A stretch of DNA of 64,000 nt, taken from positions 277,988 through 341,987 of the forward strand of contig JAUJNH010000004.1 in assembly GCA_030448245.1 (NCBI GenBank), read 5' to 3'. How positions within the stretch are numbered: the first letter of the stretch is position 1; every line of letters starts with the position of its first letter. A model generated the notes under the pieces. It did no database searches. It had not been told where the DNA came from and saw only the letters and a program-made list of their open reading frames with translations. Positions 9,797 through 23,029 of this stretch are shown here, piece after piece. The translations under genes were made by a program, and so were the position numbers. The DNA is from Acidimicrobiales bacterium (GTDB lineage Bacteria; Actinomycetota; Acidimicrobiia; Acidimicrobiales; JAUJNH01).

Positions 9797-10435
9797 ATGC
9801 TCCTGCTGCCCGCCCGGTGCGGGGCCTGCCACCGGCCCAGTGCGTCGCCCTGCCCGGGGTGCCTGCCGGGCCTGCCCGTGGCGCCACCGATCGAGGCGCC
9901 GGCGCCGCTGTCCGGCCTGGCGGCCCTGCTCGCCTACGAGGGGGCCGCCCGGCCCATCGTGGCCGGGCTGAAGGTGCGCCACAACCGCGGCGCCCAGAGG
10001 TGGCTGGCCGACGGCCTTGCCCTGCTGGTGCCAGCCGGCACCGACCTCGTCACCTGGGCGCCCACGTCAGCGGCCCGCGTCGCCGCCCGGGGCGTCGACC
10101 ACGCCCGGCTGCTGGCCGAGGCGACCGCTCGGGCCGCCGGGGTCCGTGGCCACGGCACCCTCACCCGCCTGCCCGGACCGCCGCAGACCGGCCGCACCCG
10201 GGCGGCCCGAGTGGGCGACGGGCCGTCCTTCACCGCCCGCTACGACCTGGCGGGGCTCGACGTGGTGGTCGTCGACGACGTCACCACCACGGGCGCCACG
10301 TTGGCCGCCGCCGGCCGGGCCCTGGTGGCCGCCGGGGCGGCGTCGGTCGTGGGCCTGGCTGCCGCCGTCACCCTCGCGCCACCGGCCCCCCGATCGTCCG
10401 GCGATCGTGCCGCGACCTCCCGTCTGGCCGGTTGA
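9797..10435 (+). CDS. comF: ComF-like phosphoribosyltransferase
   Basis: A 212-residue ComF/GntX family protein. It has an N-terminal zinc-finger-like CGACHRP...CPGC (residues 8-22) and a PRPP-binding loop VVVVDDVTTTGAT near 152-164. ComF proteins are linked to DNA uptake and processing in competent bacteria, but the chemistry is unknown. In actinobacteria it normally lies just upstream of hpf/secA; here a response regulator takes the hpf position. Confidence 0.85.
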   Translation: MLLLPARCGACHRPSASPCPGCLPGLPVAPPIEAPAPLSGLAALLAYEGAARPIVAGLKVRHNRGAQRWLADGLALLVPAGTDLVTWAPTSAARVAARGVDHARLLAEATARAAGVRGHGTLTRLPGPPQTGRTRAARVGDGPSFTARYDLAGLDVVVVDDVTTTGATLAAAGRALVAAGAASVVGLAAAVTLAPPAPRSSGDRAATSRLAG

Positions 10436-10458
10436 GGCCGATATGCTCCCGCGGGACT

Positions 10459-11160
10459 GTGAGTGACCAGCCTGCCCCCAGCCCCCCCGGCACGCCGGTC
10501 AGGGTCCTCATCGCCGACGACCAGCCCCTGTTCCGCCGGGGACTCTGGGTGGTGCTCGGCACCGATGAGCGCATCGAGGTGGTGGCCGAGGCCGAGAACG
10601 GCGAGGAGGCCATCGCCCGGGCGGTCGAGCTCGTGCCCGACGTGGTGCTGATGGACGTGCGCATGCCCAAGGTCAACGGGATCGAGGCGGCGCGGGTCAT
10701 CAGCCAGCAGGTCCCGACCACCAAGATCATCATGCTGACCGTCTCCGACGAGGAGGACGACCTCTACGAGGCCATCAAGGCGGGCGCCACCGGCTACCTC
10801 CTGAAGGAGATCTCGGTCGAGGAGGTGGCCGAGGCCATCCAGGCGGTGGTGCAGGGCCAGAGCCTCATCACCCCGTCCATGGCCTCGAAGCTGCTCTCCG
10901 AGTTCCAGAAGCTGTCGACCCGCACCGAGGAGACGGCCCAGTTCCCCTCGCCGACGCTCACGCCCCGTGAGCTCGAGGTGCTGAAGCTGGTGGCCAAGGG
11001 CATGTCGAACCGAGAGATCGGCGACGAGCTGTTCATCAGCGAGAACACGGTCAAGAACCACGTCCGGAACATCCTCGAGAAGCTGCACCTCCACTCCCGC
11101 ATGGAAGCCGTGATCTATGCCGTGCGCGAGCGCCTCCTCGACATCCGGGGCGACGGCTGA
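10459..11160 (+). CDS. NarL/LuxR-type response regulator
   Basis: A 233-residue two-component response regulator. The receiver domain (16-130) has DD near the N-terminus, phosphoacceptor Asp in LMDVRMP near 64, T in MLTVSDEED and K in YLLKEIS. The LuxR-type HTH at about 165-225 has LTPRELEVLKLVAKGMSNREI. No histidine kinase lies next to it, so it is an orphan here. GTG start; TATGCT at 10442-10447 is a possible -10 box. The gene order comF-regulator-secA suggests a growth- or stress-linked role, which is inference. Confidence 0.9.
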   Translation: MSDQPAPSPPGTPVRVLIADDQPLFRRGLWVVLGTDERIEVVAEAENGEEAIARAVELVPDVVLMDVRMPKVNGIEAARVISQQVPTTKIIMLTVSDEEDDLYEAIKAGATGYLLKEISVEEVAEAIQAVVQGQSLITPSMASKLLSEFQKLSTRTEETAQFPSPTLTPRELEVLKLVAKGMSNREIGDELFISENTVKNHVRNILEKLHLHSRMEAVIYAVRERLLDIRGDG

Positions 11161-11211
11161 TCAGCGCTGCAGGCGCCCCAAGGTGAGGGCGCCGGTAGGC
11201 TGGATGGCGCC

Positions 11212-13959
<2,748 letters not shown>

Positions 13960-13969
13960 CGCCGGGGCC

Positions 13970-14058
13970 TAACCTGGGTCGGCGGAACGAGGTTGCACCG
14001 CGTCGGGCCTGCTGGTCCCAGCCTCGTCAGGACCACACCCATCAACCAAGGAGCAGCA
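13970..14058 (+). promoter_or_regulatory. Promoter and structured 5' leader of ahcY
   Basis: TAACCT at 13970-13975 is a good -10 box that would start transcription near 13982. The leader that follows can form a 9-bp stem (13987-13995 with 14019-14027, one G-U) and a 6-bp stem (14013-14018 with 14030-14035) that interlock as a pseudoknot. Bases 13991-13995 (GGTTG) can instead pair with CAACC at 14043-14047, directly before the AAGGAG ribosome site (14048-14053). This looks like a cis-regulatory RNA. It does not show the core of the known SAH riboswitch as I remember it. Confidence 0.45.
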
Positions 14059-15492
<1,434 letters not shown>

Positions 15493-15530
15493 TCCGGGAA
15501 CGCGCACCCGGCACGACGGGCGGAGGCCGG

Positions 15531-16352
15531 CTAGAGGTCGGTGATGAGGCGGGTGACGCGGTCGATGACCGGCCTGGGCAGGACTCGGTCGGCCAGGTTC
15601 CAGGCCTGGGCGTCGAGGCCGACCAAGTAGCGGTCCCGGGGATTGCGGGCGTCGAGGGCGCCCCCCACCACCCTGGCCACCTGCTCGGGGTTGCCCATGA
15701 GCGGGTGGGCCAGCCGCAGGATCTGAGCGAAGCGTTCGTGGCTGGTCTCGTAGACGCTCTCGTCCCGGCCGGTCATGGCCTCCCGGGCCTGGGTGAAGAT
15801 GTCGGTGCGGAAGGCGCCGGGCTCGACCAGCACGACGGCGATCTTGTCGCGGGCCACCTCCATGCGCAGGGCGTCGCTGACGCCCTCGAGCCCCTGCTTG
15901 GCGGCCTGGTACCAGCCCGTGAGGGGAGTCGACAGCCGCCCGTAGATGCTGGACATGTTGACGATCCGGCCCCGCCCCTGCGTGCGCATGGCGGGGAGCG
16001 CCAGGCGGGCCAGGCGCATCGGCGCCACCAGCATCGTCTCCAGCACCTCCCGCAGCTCGTCGTCCCCGACGTCCTCGACCGCTCCCATGCGGCCCACGCC
16101 CGCGTTGTTCACGAGCCCGGTGAGGGGCCCCACCTGCTTGATCACCTCGGCGCAGCGCGCCGCGTCGGTGACGTCGAGCAGCACGTGGTCGACCTCCACC
16201 CCGGCGTCGGCGGCCGCCTTGTGCAGCACATCGGCCTTCTCGTCGCTCCGCACGCTGCCGATCGCGGCGTAGCCCCGCCGGGCCGCCTCGATGGTGGTGG
16301 CCAGCCCGATCCCGCTGTTCGCGCCCGTCACCAGGACGGTTCCCTTGGTCAT
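15531..16352 (-). CDS. Short-chain dehydrogenase/reductase
   Basis: 273-residue classical SDR. The Rossmann motif TGANSGIG is at 8-15, NNAG near 88, the catalytic Ser in MSSIYGR near 137, and YxxxK (YQAAK) near 148. It reduces or oxidises an unknown carbonyl substrate with NAD(P)H. Its ATG (16350-16352) overlaps on the other strand the ATG at 16351 in the prfB frame, so the two genes are head to head with no spacer. A -10-like TAAGGC lies 8 nt upstream in the same 10 bp that serve prfB. Confidence 0.85.
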   Translation of the reverse strand: MTKGTVLVTGANSGIGLATTIEAARRGYAAIGSVRSDEKADVLHKAAADAGVEVDHVLLDVTDAARCAEVIKQVGPLTGLVNNAGVGRMGAVEDVGDDELREVLETMLVAPMRLARLALPAMRTQGRGRIVNMSSIYGRLSTPLTGWYQAAKQGLEGVSDALRMEVARDKIAVVLVEPGAFRTDIFTQAREAMTGRDESVYETSHERFAQILRLAHPLMGNPEQVARVVGGALDARNPRDRYLVGLDAQAWNLADRVLPRPVIDRVTRLITDL

Positions 16353-16374
16353 GGCCGGTAGCCTTACCCACCCG

Positions 16375-17481
16375 GTGCGCAACTTCGCCGACGATCTCGC
16401 CACGCTGGGCCTCCGGCTGAAGGAGGCCGAGGACTACCTCGGGCTCGAGTCGCTGCGCGCCCGCCTGGCCGACCTCGAGCAGCAGGCCGGGGCCCCCGAT
16501 CTCTGGGAGGACCAGGACAGGGGGCGACGGGTCACCGCCGAGTACGCCGAGGTCAAGGGAGACGTCGAGGTCCTCGAGTCGCTGCGGGCCCGGTTCGAGG
16601 ACGTCGAGGTGCTGCACGAGATGGCGCGCGAGGTCGACGACGAGACCCAGGAGGCCGAGATCGGCGCCGAGATGGTCGGCCTGTCGATCGCCCTGAACGA
16701 GCTCGAGCTCCGCAGCCTGTTCACCGGCGAGCACGACCAGCACGACGCCGTGTTGTCGATCAGCGCCAAGGACGGCGGCACCGACGCCCAGGACTGGGCC
16801 GAGATGCTGGAGCGGATGTACCTGCGGTGGGCCGAGCGCCGCGGCTTCACCGTCGAGCCGGTCGATCGTTCCGAGGGCACCGAGGCCGGCATCCTCTCGA
16901 CCGAGTTCATCGTGCGGGGCCGCTACGCCTACGGGCTCCTGACCAGCGAGAAGGGCGTGCACCGCCTGGTGCGCAACAGCCCCTTCGACTCCCAGCACCG
17001 CCGCCAGACCTCGTTCGCCCTCGTCCAGGTGGTCCCGTTCCTCGAGGACGCCCTGAAGGTCGTCGACATCGACGACAAGGACATCCGCCTCGACACCTAC
17101 CGCTCGTCGGGGGCCGGGGGCCAGCACGTCAACAAGACCAGCTCGGCCATCCGGATCACCCACTTCCCGAGCGGGATCGTCGTGCAGTGCCAGGACGAGC
17201 GCTCCCAGCTGCAGAACAAGGAGCGCGCCTTCCAGCTGCTGGCCGTCAAGCTGCTGGAGCTGCGCGAGGAGGAGCGGCGCCAGGAGCTGGCCCGGCTCAA
17301 CGGTGAGGTGGCCAAGACCCAGGCCTGGGGCAGCCAGATCCGGAACTACGTCACCAGCCAGTACAACCTGGTGAAGGACGACCGCACCAAGCACGAGACC
17401 AGCAACGTCCGAGCCGTCTTCGACGGCGACCTCGACGACTTCGTCGAGGCCTACCTCCGCTGGCGGCGCGCCGCGAACTAG
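16375..17481 (+). CDS. prfB: Peptide chain release factor 2
   Basis: 368 residues from the chosen GTG. RF2 recognises UGA/UAA stop codons and triggers peptide release. Visible: N-terminal coiled-coil domain, SPF recognition tripeptide ([10 protein letters not shown]) near 205, and the GGQ motif in [12 protein letters not shown] near 244-250. No in-frame stop and therefore no programmed frameshift. The start 16375 is 10 nt after TAGCCT (16359-16364) and fits family length; ATG 16351 would add eight residues. It precedes ftsEX, a conserved actinobacterial arrangement. Confidence 0.95.
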   Translation: MRNFADDLATLGLRLKEAEDYLGLESLRARLADLEQQAGAPDLWEDQDRGRRVTAEYAEVKGDVEVLESLRARFEDVEVLHEMAREVDDETQEAEIGAEMVGLSIALNELELRSLFTGEHDQHDAVLSISAKDGGTDAQDWAEMLERMYLRWAERRGFTVEPVDRSEGTEAGILSTEFIVRGRYAYGLLTSEKGVHRLVRNSPFDSQHRRQTSFALVQVVPFLEDALKVVDIDDKDIRLDTYRSSGAGGQHVNKTSSAIRITHFPSGIVVQCQDERSQLQNKERAFQLLAVKLLELREEERRQELARLNGEVAKTQAWGSQIRNYVTSQYNLVKDDRTKHETSNVRAVFDGDLDDFVEAYLRWRRAAN

Positions 17482-17575
17482 CCAACGTGCCGGGGATGCC
17501 CTGGTGCGGCAGGGGTCACTGGTACCCTGTCACGGTCCCTCGGCAGGCTCGGCCCGCTCGGCGATCCCCCTCCTC

Positions 17576-18274
17576 ATGATCAGACTCGAGAACGTCACCA
17601 AGACCTACAAGAACGGCACCGTTGCCCTGCGGAACACCTCCGTGGACATCGCCAAGGGCGAGTTCGTCTTCATGGTCGGGTCCTCCGGGTCCGGCAAGTC
17701 GACGTTCCTGCGCCTCGTCACCATGGAGGAGCAGCCGGAGGTCGGCCAGATCTGGGTGGCCGGCAAGGACCTCTCCACCCTCACCCCGTGGAAGGTCCCG
17801 TTCCTGCGCCGCAACGTCGGCTGCATCTACCAGGACTTCAAGCTGCTGCCCAACAAGACCGTGGCCGAGAACGTCGCCTTCGCCCTCGAGGTCATCGGGC
17901 GGCCGAAGTCCGTCGTGCGCACCCAGGTGCCCCAGATCCTCGACCTGGTCGGCCTCGGCAAGAAGGCCCAGAACCTGCCGACCGAGCTGTCGGGCGGCGA
18001 GCAGCAGCGCGTTTCCATCGCTCGCGCCTTTGTCAACCGGCCCCTGATCCTGCTGGCCGACGAGCCCACCGGGAACCTCGACCCCACCACCACCATCGGC
18101 ATCATGCGCCTGCTCGACCGCATCAACCGGACGGGCACCACGGTTGTCATGGCCACCCACGACCAGGGCATCGTCGACCAGATGCGCCGCCGGGTCATCG
18201 AGCTCGACCGGGGCACCGTCATCCGCGACCAGGCCCGCGGCGTCTACGGCTACGACGCCAGCGCCGGCCACTAA
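17576..18274 (+). CDS. ftsE: Cell division ATP-binding protein FtsE
   Basis: 232-residue ABC ATPase that works with FtsX to activate peptidoglycan hydrolases at the septum. Walker A GSSGSGKS near 36, Q-loop YQDFKLL, signature LSGGEQQR near 138, Walker B LLADEPTG near 160, and switch His in MATHDQ. The ATG is at 17576; TACCCT at 17522-17527 is a likely -10 box, giving a short leader. Fifteen nt separate it from ftsX. Confidence 0.97.
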   Translation: MIRLENVTKTYKNGTVALRNTSVDIAKGEFVFMVGSSGSGKSTFLRLVTMEEQPEVGQIWVAGKDLSTLTPWKVPFLRRNVGCIYQDFKLLPNKTVAENVAFALEVIGRPKSVVRTQVPQILDLVGLGKKAQNLPTELSGGEQQRVSIARAFVNRPLILLADEPTGNLDPTTTIGIMRLLDRINRTGTTVVMATHDQGIVDQMRRRVIELDRGTVIRDQARGVYGYDASAGH

Positions 18275-18289
18275 GGAGAACCCCTTCGC

Positions 18290-19177
18290 ATGGCACTGTC
18301 CGCCGGCTACGTCTCGCGTGAGACCGCCACCAACCTCAGCCGCAACGGCTTGATGAGCGTGGCCGCCATCGTCACCATCGCCGTCGGGCTCCTGTTCTTC
18401 GGCGCTGCGATCATGTGGCAGCAGGGCGTCGACCGCCAGACCGCCCGGTGGCGGGGAGGCATCGAGCTCAGCGTGTTCATGCAGCCGTCGGCCGCCGACC
18501 AGCAGATCGAAGCGGTGAACCAGGAGCTGAACAGCGCCCCCGAGGTGAAGAAGGCCACCTTCGTCGACAAGGCGTCGGCCTACGCCGAGATGAAGGAGCT
18601 GTTCGCCGCCCAGCCCGAGGTGGTCGACGCCGTCGGCGAGCAGGACGCGCCGCCGTCGTTCCGGGTCGTCCCGAACAAGGCCGAGCAGGTCGAGGACGTC
18701 GGGGCCCGCTTCAAGGACAAGCCCGGCGTCCTCAACGTCGTCTACGCCAAGGAGACGGTCGACGTGCTCATCAAGAGCACCGCCAAGAAGCGCAACCTCT
18801 CGCTCGGCGTCGCCTTCCTGGCCGGGGCGTCGGCCCTGCTGGTGATCCTGAACACGGTGCGCATGGCCATCTTCAGCCGCCGGAGGGAGGTGGCGATCAT
18901 GAAGCTCGTCGGCGCCACCAACTGGTTCATCCGGGTCCCCTTCATGCTCGAGGGCATGGTGCAGGGGATCCTCGGGGCGGCCGCCGCCTTCCTGCTCATC
19001 TTCGTGGCCCGCGACCAGATCATGAGCTTCGTGAACGACGCCGCCATCAACCAGTTCACCAACCTCTACGCCACGACCGGCGAGACCGTGAAGACCGGCA
19101 TCCTGCTGCTCGTCGTCGGCGCAGGCATGGGCGCGGTCAGCTCGGCCGTCGCCGTCCGCCGCTTCCTCGACGTGTAG
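18290..19177 (+). CDS. ftsX: Cell division protein FtsX
   Basis: 295-residue permease-like partner of FtsE. TM1 near 25-45, a large extracytoplasmic domain of about 120 residues ([20 protein letters not shown] and onward), then TM2-TM4 in the C-terminal half, with [20 protein letters not shown] as the conserved cytoplasmic loop. AAGGAG lies 9 nt before the ATG. The extracellular loop normally binds a cell-wall hydrolase such as RipC; none is in the window. Confidence 0.96.
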   Translation: MALSAGYVSRETATNLSRNGLMSVAAIVTIAVGLLFFGAAIMWQQGVDRQTARWRGGIELSVFMQPSAADQQIEAVNQELNSAPEVKKATFVDKASAYAEMKELFAAQPEVVDAVGEQDAPPSFRVVPNKAEQVEDVGARFKDKPGVLNVVYAKETVDVLIKSTAKKRNLSLGVAFLAGASALLVILNTVRMAIFSRRREVAIMKLVGATNWFIRVPFMLEGMVQGILGAAAAFLLIFVARDQIMSFVNDAAINQFTNLYATTGETVKTGILLLVVGAGMGAVSSAVAVRRFLDV

Positions 19178-19183
19178 TCGCCA

Positions 19184-19207
19184 GGGGGAGGCGCGAGCGC
19201 CTCCCCC
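19184..19207 (+). terminator. Strong hairpin after ftsX
   Basis: A perfect 10-bp GC stem, GGGGGAGGCG pairing with CGCCTCCCCC around a CGAG loop, seven bases after the ftsX stop. There is no U-tract, as is common in actinobacteria. Confidence 0.75.
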
Positions 19208-19250
19208 CGGACCCCCCTCCTGGCGCGGCTCCTCCTGCGTCCCGGTTGTC

Positions 19251-19269
19251 GGGCCGGCGAAGCCGGCCC
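19251..19269. terminator. Second hairpin between convergent genes
   Basis: GGGCCGGC and GCCGGCCC form an 8-bp perfect stem around GAA, between ftsX and the convergent 201-aa gene. It could act on both strands or be a repeat-type palindrome. Confidence 0.55.
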
Positions 19270-19296
19270 TCGGGCGGCCACGGTGCCTGCCAACTG

Positions 19297-19902
19297 CTAC
19301 GTCGTCGGGGAGTCGCCTTCGCCAGGCGTGGAGGCGGGGGATGCTGGGCCTTCAGTGGCGGTCTGCTCGAGGTTCTTCAGGGCTTCCTTCAGGCGGGACA
19401 GCCAGGCCTCCTCGTTCTGGCGGACGAGGTCGACGCACCAGGCCAGCGCCTGGCCGCGGTGCTCGGCGATGCCGGCCGCCACCAGGTGGTCGAGGACCTT
19501 GCGCTGGTCGAGGTCGAGGCGGGCGGCCACCGTGGCCCGGACGGTGGTGAAGCGCCGGGTGGTGGCGCCGGCGGTGGCGCCCCAGCTGATGGTGCGGCCG
19601 TAGCGGGCCTCGGCCTGCTGGGCCACCGCGATCCTCCGCTGGCGGGTCTCCTCGCGGAAGCGGGCGATCCTCGCCTGCTCGGCGGCTGCGATTCCCTCGG
19701 CATCGAGTCCCTCGGGCACCTCGGGAACGCCGATGTCGCCGATCACGAGGATCTCGTTCCGGTCGACCTCGATGGTCGGCACGGCGCTGAACAGGTTGGG
19801 GGGCAGGGCGCCGCTGACCCAGCCGGTGATCTCACTGGACGAAGCGCCGGCGCCAGGGCTGCGGCGGTGGTGGTCGGTTCCATGCATGGAGCCAGTCTGC
19901 AT
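19297..19902 (-). CDS. Uncharacterised 201-aa actinobacterial protein
   Basis: I do not recognise a named family. The N-terminus is polar, then [17 protein letters not shown], a charged helix ([21 protein letters not shown]), and a C-terminal helical part with [20 protein letters not shown]. The C-terminal pattern ([24 protein letters not shown]) recalls ribbon-helix-helix or antitoxin-like helices, but that is a guess. I have a recollection of similar proteins with the FREETR stretch across actinobacteria, unverified. A perfect inverted repeat lies 5 nt before its ATG. ATG 19887 is an alternative start. Confidence 0.6.
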   Translation of the reverse strand: MQTGSMHGTDHHRRSPGAGASSSEITGWVSGALPPNLFSAVPTIEVDRNEILVIGDIGVPEVPEGLDAEGIAAAEQARIARFREETRQRRIAVAQQAEARYGRTISWGATAGATTRRFTTVRATVAARLDLDQRKVLDHLVAAGIAEHRGQALAWCVDLVRQNEEAWLSRLKEALKNLEQTATEGPASPASTPGEGDSPTT

Positions 19903-19906
19903 CTGC

Positions 19907-19920
19907 GTAATGACAATTAC
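19907..19920 (-). promoter_or_regulatory. Palindromic operator candidate GTAAT-N4-ATTAC
   Basis: GTAATgacaATTAC is a perfect 5-bp inverted repeat with 4-bp spacer, AT-rich in a very GC-rich context, immediately upstream of the 201-aa gene start. Such a symmetric site next to a start codon fits a repressor operator, possibly of the gene itself or of the adjoining capA-like gene. Confidence 0.5.
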
Positions 19921-19927
19921 AAGCCCT

Positions 19928-21169
19928 CTACTTCGTCAACCCCGTGCACCCCCGCAGCGACTCCCAGGCGGCCCGCGCCGTCCGGGCGGCCTCGCCACTC
20001 AGCGGCCGGGGCGACTGGCCGACGAGGCGGGCGGGCGCCCACGTGTAGCCGTCGACGTCGCGGCCGGTGACCGTGACGGTGAGGACGCCGGTCTCGACGC
20101 CCGGTCCGGTGTCGGAGTAGAAGACGAAGTTGCCGAGGCCGTACGCCACAAAGGCCGCCCCCAGGCGCCCCGCGCCCTGCAGGCGGTGGGCGTGGCCCCC
20201 GACGATCACGTCGGCGCCGGCCTCAACCAGGGCGCGGGCCAGGACCGGCTGGGCCTCGTTGGGGCAGGTCTGGCCCTCGGTGCCCCAGTGCAGGAACACG
20301 ACCACGGTGTCCGCCTGCTCGCGAGCGGTGCGCACGGCGGCGGTCAGCCGGGCGACGTCCTTGGCCGAGGCCAGACCGGGCTGGCTGTCGGTCGCCGTCC
20401 AGGCCGCCCGCAGGTCGTCGTCCAGCACCTGGGTGGCGCCGATCACGGCGATGCGCTGGCCCTTGACCTCGCGCACGAAGGGGCGGTAGGCCTCGGCGGC
20501 GTTCCGGCCGATGCCGACGACCGGCACACCCCCGGATGCTGCCGCCTCGAGGCTGTCCTCGAGGCCCACGCGTCCGTAGTCCATGCCGTGGTTGTTGGCC
20601 ATGCTCGCCACGTCGACGCCGCCGGCGCGCAGGGCCGCGAAGGCCGACGGCGGCGCCCGGAAGGCGTACTGCTTGGTCGGCGGCTTGGTGCCGCGGGTGG
20701 TGACCGCGGTCTCGAGGTTGACGACGGCGATGTCAGCGCTGCTCAGCAGAGGGGCCACCCCAGCCATCACGCTGGCCGGGTCGGCCTGCAGGCGGGCACG
20801 GATCTGGCCTTCGAAGTGGACGTCACCGCCAAACGCGAGCGTGATGGCCTGCCCGCTGCCGCGCCGCCCCCCATCCCGGCTCGTCGGCGCGGCCGCCACC
20901 GTGGTTTCGCCGGTTGCGCCGGTGGTCGGCGGGCTCGTGCTCCCAGCACGGTCCCCACCTCCCAGCGCAACCGTGGTCGCTGGCTCGCCCGGGCCGGTGG
21001 CGGCCACCCGCTCGTTCCGGCTGCCCGTCACCAGGGTCAGCACGAGGGCGAGGACGCCCACGGCCACCACCACGGCGCCGCCGGCGACGACCCGGTTGCG
21101 CCGGACCCGGCTGCTCGCAGGTCGGGGGGCGAGATGAGCGGCGCGGCGACGACCCATGGCTCCGGCCAT
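19928..21169 (-). CDS. CapA-family (PGA_cap) metallophosphatase-like protein
   Basis: About 413 residues. One N-terminal TM helix (VVAGGAVVVAVGVLALVLTLV) anchors an extracytoplasmic domain after a Thr/Gly-rich linker. The catalytic-like domain shows FGGDVHFEGQI, VNLETAV, MANNHGMDYG, FLHWGTE and GGHAH, the five motifs of the CapA calcineurin-like fold. CapA proteins take part in poly-gamma-glutamate or other capsule anchoring. No capsule operon is next to it. The start (ATG 21169 or 21157) is uncertain. Confidence 0.85.
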   Translation of the reverse strand: MAGAMGRRRAAHLAPRPASSRVRRNRVVAGGAVVVAVGVLALVLTLVTGSRNERVAATGPGEPATTVALGGGDRAGSTSPPTTGATGETTVAAAPTSRDGGRRGSGQAITLAFGGDVHFEGQIRARLQADPASVMAGVAPLLSSADIAVVNLETAVTTRGTKPPTKQYAFRAPPSAFAALRAGGVDVASMANNHGMDYGRVGLEDSLEAAASGGVPVVGIGRNAAEAYRPFVREVKGQRIAVIGATQVLDDDLRAAWTATDSQPGLASAKDVARLTAAVRTAREQADTVVVFLHWGTEGQTCPNEAQPVLARALVEAGADVIVGGHAHRLQGAGRLGAAFVAYGLGNFVFYSDTGPGVETGVLTVTVTGRDVDGYTWAPARLVGQSPRPLSGEAARTARAAWESLRGCTGLTK

Positions 21170-21236
21170 CGTCGCACGGCTGCGCGCCGCAGCGAAGGCA
21201 TGACCCGCAGCCCGCCGCCCGAGTCCGGCTCTGGGA

Positions 21237-21881
21237 TCATCTTCCGCTTGACGCCTCAGTCCGGCTGCTGGTCCTTGCGTGGTAGCAGCCGGTGTGCCCG
21301 ATCGACCATCCGAGGAAGCGGAGGCCGGTGGCGTGCTTGCCGGTTGCATCGAACATCAGGCCGTTGACGATCGCCTCGAGACCCTTGAGGACTGGCTCGA
21401 ACCGGCGCTGCCACGGTCCGGGTTGGCGGGCACTGGTGTCGCGGAAAGCGTGGAGAGCCTCGGTCTGGGCAGGCTGGTCTACCAGTGATAGGAAGAAGAT
21501 GGCCTGCCGCCACGCGTATGCAGGGCGGCTGGGGCCAGCAGAGCGAAGCGGCGCCGCACGGTCAGTCCACGGCCGGGGTCCGGGGCGGCCGGCCGGGCCG
21601 CCGATCCCACTCCTCGAGGGAACCTGGTGAGGGTGGCAGCTGACCAGACGGGCCCGGACGCGAGACTCGGCGAGCGGGGGGCAGGCCACGCCGCTGGCGG
21701 CCAGGGCCGAAACCCGCTGCCGGCTCGTGCCACACGCGGCGGCCAGCTCGGCGACCCCCATGAGCTTGGGGTAGGTCGGCGCCGCCAGCTCGGCCTCGAC
21801 CTCGGTCATGGCCTCGGCCCGCACGACAGGCCAGGCAGCCACTGAGACGTGTGCGGTCTGGGGTCTCAGTGACAGAAACAT
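21237..21881 (-). pseudogene. Fused remnants: HTH regulator start and unrelated protein end
   Basis: One open frame of 214 codons appears to join two decayed pieces. The first part (about 21810-21680) reads MTEVEAELAAP...VAELAAACGTSRQRVSALAASG, a typical short actinobacterial HTH of the 'VxELxGVSRQRV' kind, then turns into low-complexity sequence. The last part (about 21520-21250) reads YAWRQAIFFLSLVD...WQRRFEPVLKGLEAIV...LRFLGWSIG, like the C-terminus of an unrelated conserved hypothetical. Both parts look truncated, so a functional product is unlikely. Confidence 0.5.
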
Positions 21882-21912
21882 GCATTCTCTGTGAACATCG
21901 GCCTAGTCGTGA

Positions 21913-22740
21913 TCACGTCCGCGCGGAACGCGCTCGGTAGCGCGAGAACAGGAGGACGCTGGCGGCCGCCGAGACGTTGAGCGACTCGACCGTCGGGGTC
22001 ATGGGTATCCGACACCGGAGGGCAGCAGCGGCATTCAATTCCGGGCTACACCCGCGCGACTCGCTTCCGAGCACGATGGCGAGCCGCTCCGGGGATGCGA
22101 CCACCTCATCGAACGTCTCTTCACGGGCATGCGACGATGTCGTGACGATGCGCGTTCCGGTGGCCTGGCAGAAGCGAAAGAATTCCGCGTTCTTTGCCGC
22201 CACGATCGGCAGCGCGAACATGGTGCCGGCCGTCGCCCGCACGATGCCTCGCCGATAGATGTCGTTGTGGTGCTGGTTGAGGGCCACGATGCCCCCAGCA
22301 CCGAAAGCCGTCGCCACTCGAATGATGGACCCGATGTTTCCCGGTCCATCGACCCCGTCCAGCACGACGATGTCACCGGTTGTCGCTGCGAAGGCACGGA
22401 ACCGCTTCTTCTCTGGCAGGCGGGCGATGGCGAAGACGTCGGGAACCCGCGAACGCTGAAAAGCCTGCGCCCGAACCTCGTCGGAGATGACGGCGACGGA
22501 AGTGGAGCCGACGACGTCTTGGACGAGACCCTGCTCGATGAGCTTCGGCGACACGACGAGGTGCAGCAGCTCGACACCGGCCGCCCGCGCGGCCACGATG
22601 TTGACTTCGTTCTCGATGATGATTTCGTCGCGACCGCGGCGATGCTCGCCCTCCGCCACCGTGCGGATCCGAACGGCCAACGGATCCTCCGGCGTGGAGA
22701 TGACCTCCATCTCCGACATGACACCGCCCGGTCCGTCCAT
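21913..22740 (-). CDS. TsnR-like 23S rRNA 2'-O-methyltransferase (SPOUT)
   Basis: 275-residue SpoU/TrmH-family methyltransferase. The N-terminal substrate domain (VISTPEDPLAVRIRTV) and the C-terminal SPOUT domain follow the layout of thiostrepton/nosiheptide resistance methylases: VVLDGVDGPGNIGSIIRVA near 120-140, IVLGSESRGCSPEL near 220, and IPMTPTVESLNVSAAASVL at the AdoMet knot near 245-263. TsnR methylates A1067 of 23S rRNA; AviRb modifies another site, so the target is unproven. TAGCCT (22750-22755) is 9 nt before the ATG. GC content is visibly lower than in flanking core genes, suggesting transfer. Confidence 0.75.
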   Translation of the reverse strand: MDGPGGVMSEMEVISTPEDPLAVRIRTVAEGEHRRGRDEIIIENEVNIVAARAAGVELLHLVVSPKLIEQGLVQDVVGSTSVAVISDEVRAQAFQRSRVPDVFAIARLPEKKRFRAFAATTGDIVVLDGVDGPGNIGSIIRVATAFGAGGIVALNQHHNDIYRRGIVRATAGTMFALPIVAAKNAEFFRFCQATGTRIVTTSSHAREETFDEVVASPERLAIVLGSESRGCSPELNAAAALRCRIPMTPTVESLNVSAAASVLLFSRYRARSART

Positions 22741-23000
22741 GGACCGGTCAGGCTACCAGCGGCCTGTCACGTGTCCCGCCGACGCTCCGCCCCTATCCCG
22801 GCTCGGAGTTGATCCCAAGAGGCTGTCGGCGGCGGGATGACCCGCTACCGGGTAGCCGAGTGCGTGCGCACCAACTGGGACCGGTTAGTGGCGGCTCCGC
22901 AACGCAACGGGCGCTGCCGCCGCCGCTGCCTGACTGACCGAAGCACTGGCTTGGGTCCGAGGGGAACCGTTCGGCGGGCGAGGTCCTGCCCTGCGTGCTG
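22741..23000. other. Intergenic stretch without recognised genes
   Basis: Only the promoter of the TsnR-like gene (TAGCCT, 22750-22755) is identifiable. The rest carries no supported coding frame on either strand. Confidence 0.5.
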
Positions 23001-23029
23001 GCGAACATCAGAGATGGGATGCGCCACCG

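Noticed and set aside
13970..14058. Canonical SAH riboswitch call
   Set aside because: The location is right, but the conserved core around the first stem does not match the class as I know it, so only a generic structured leader is claimed.
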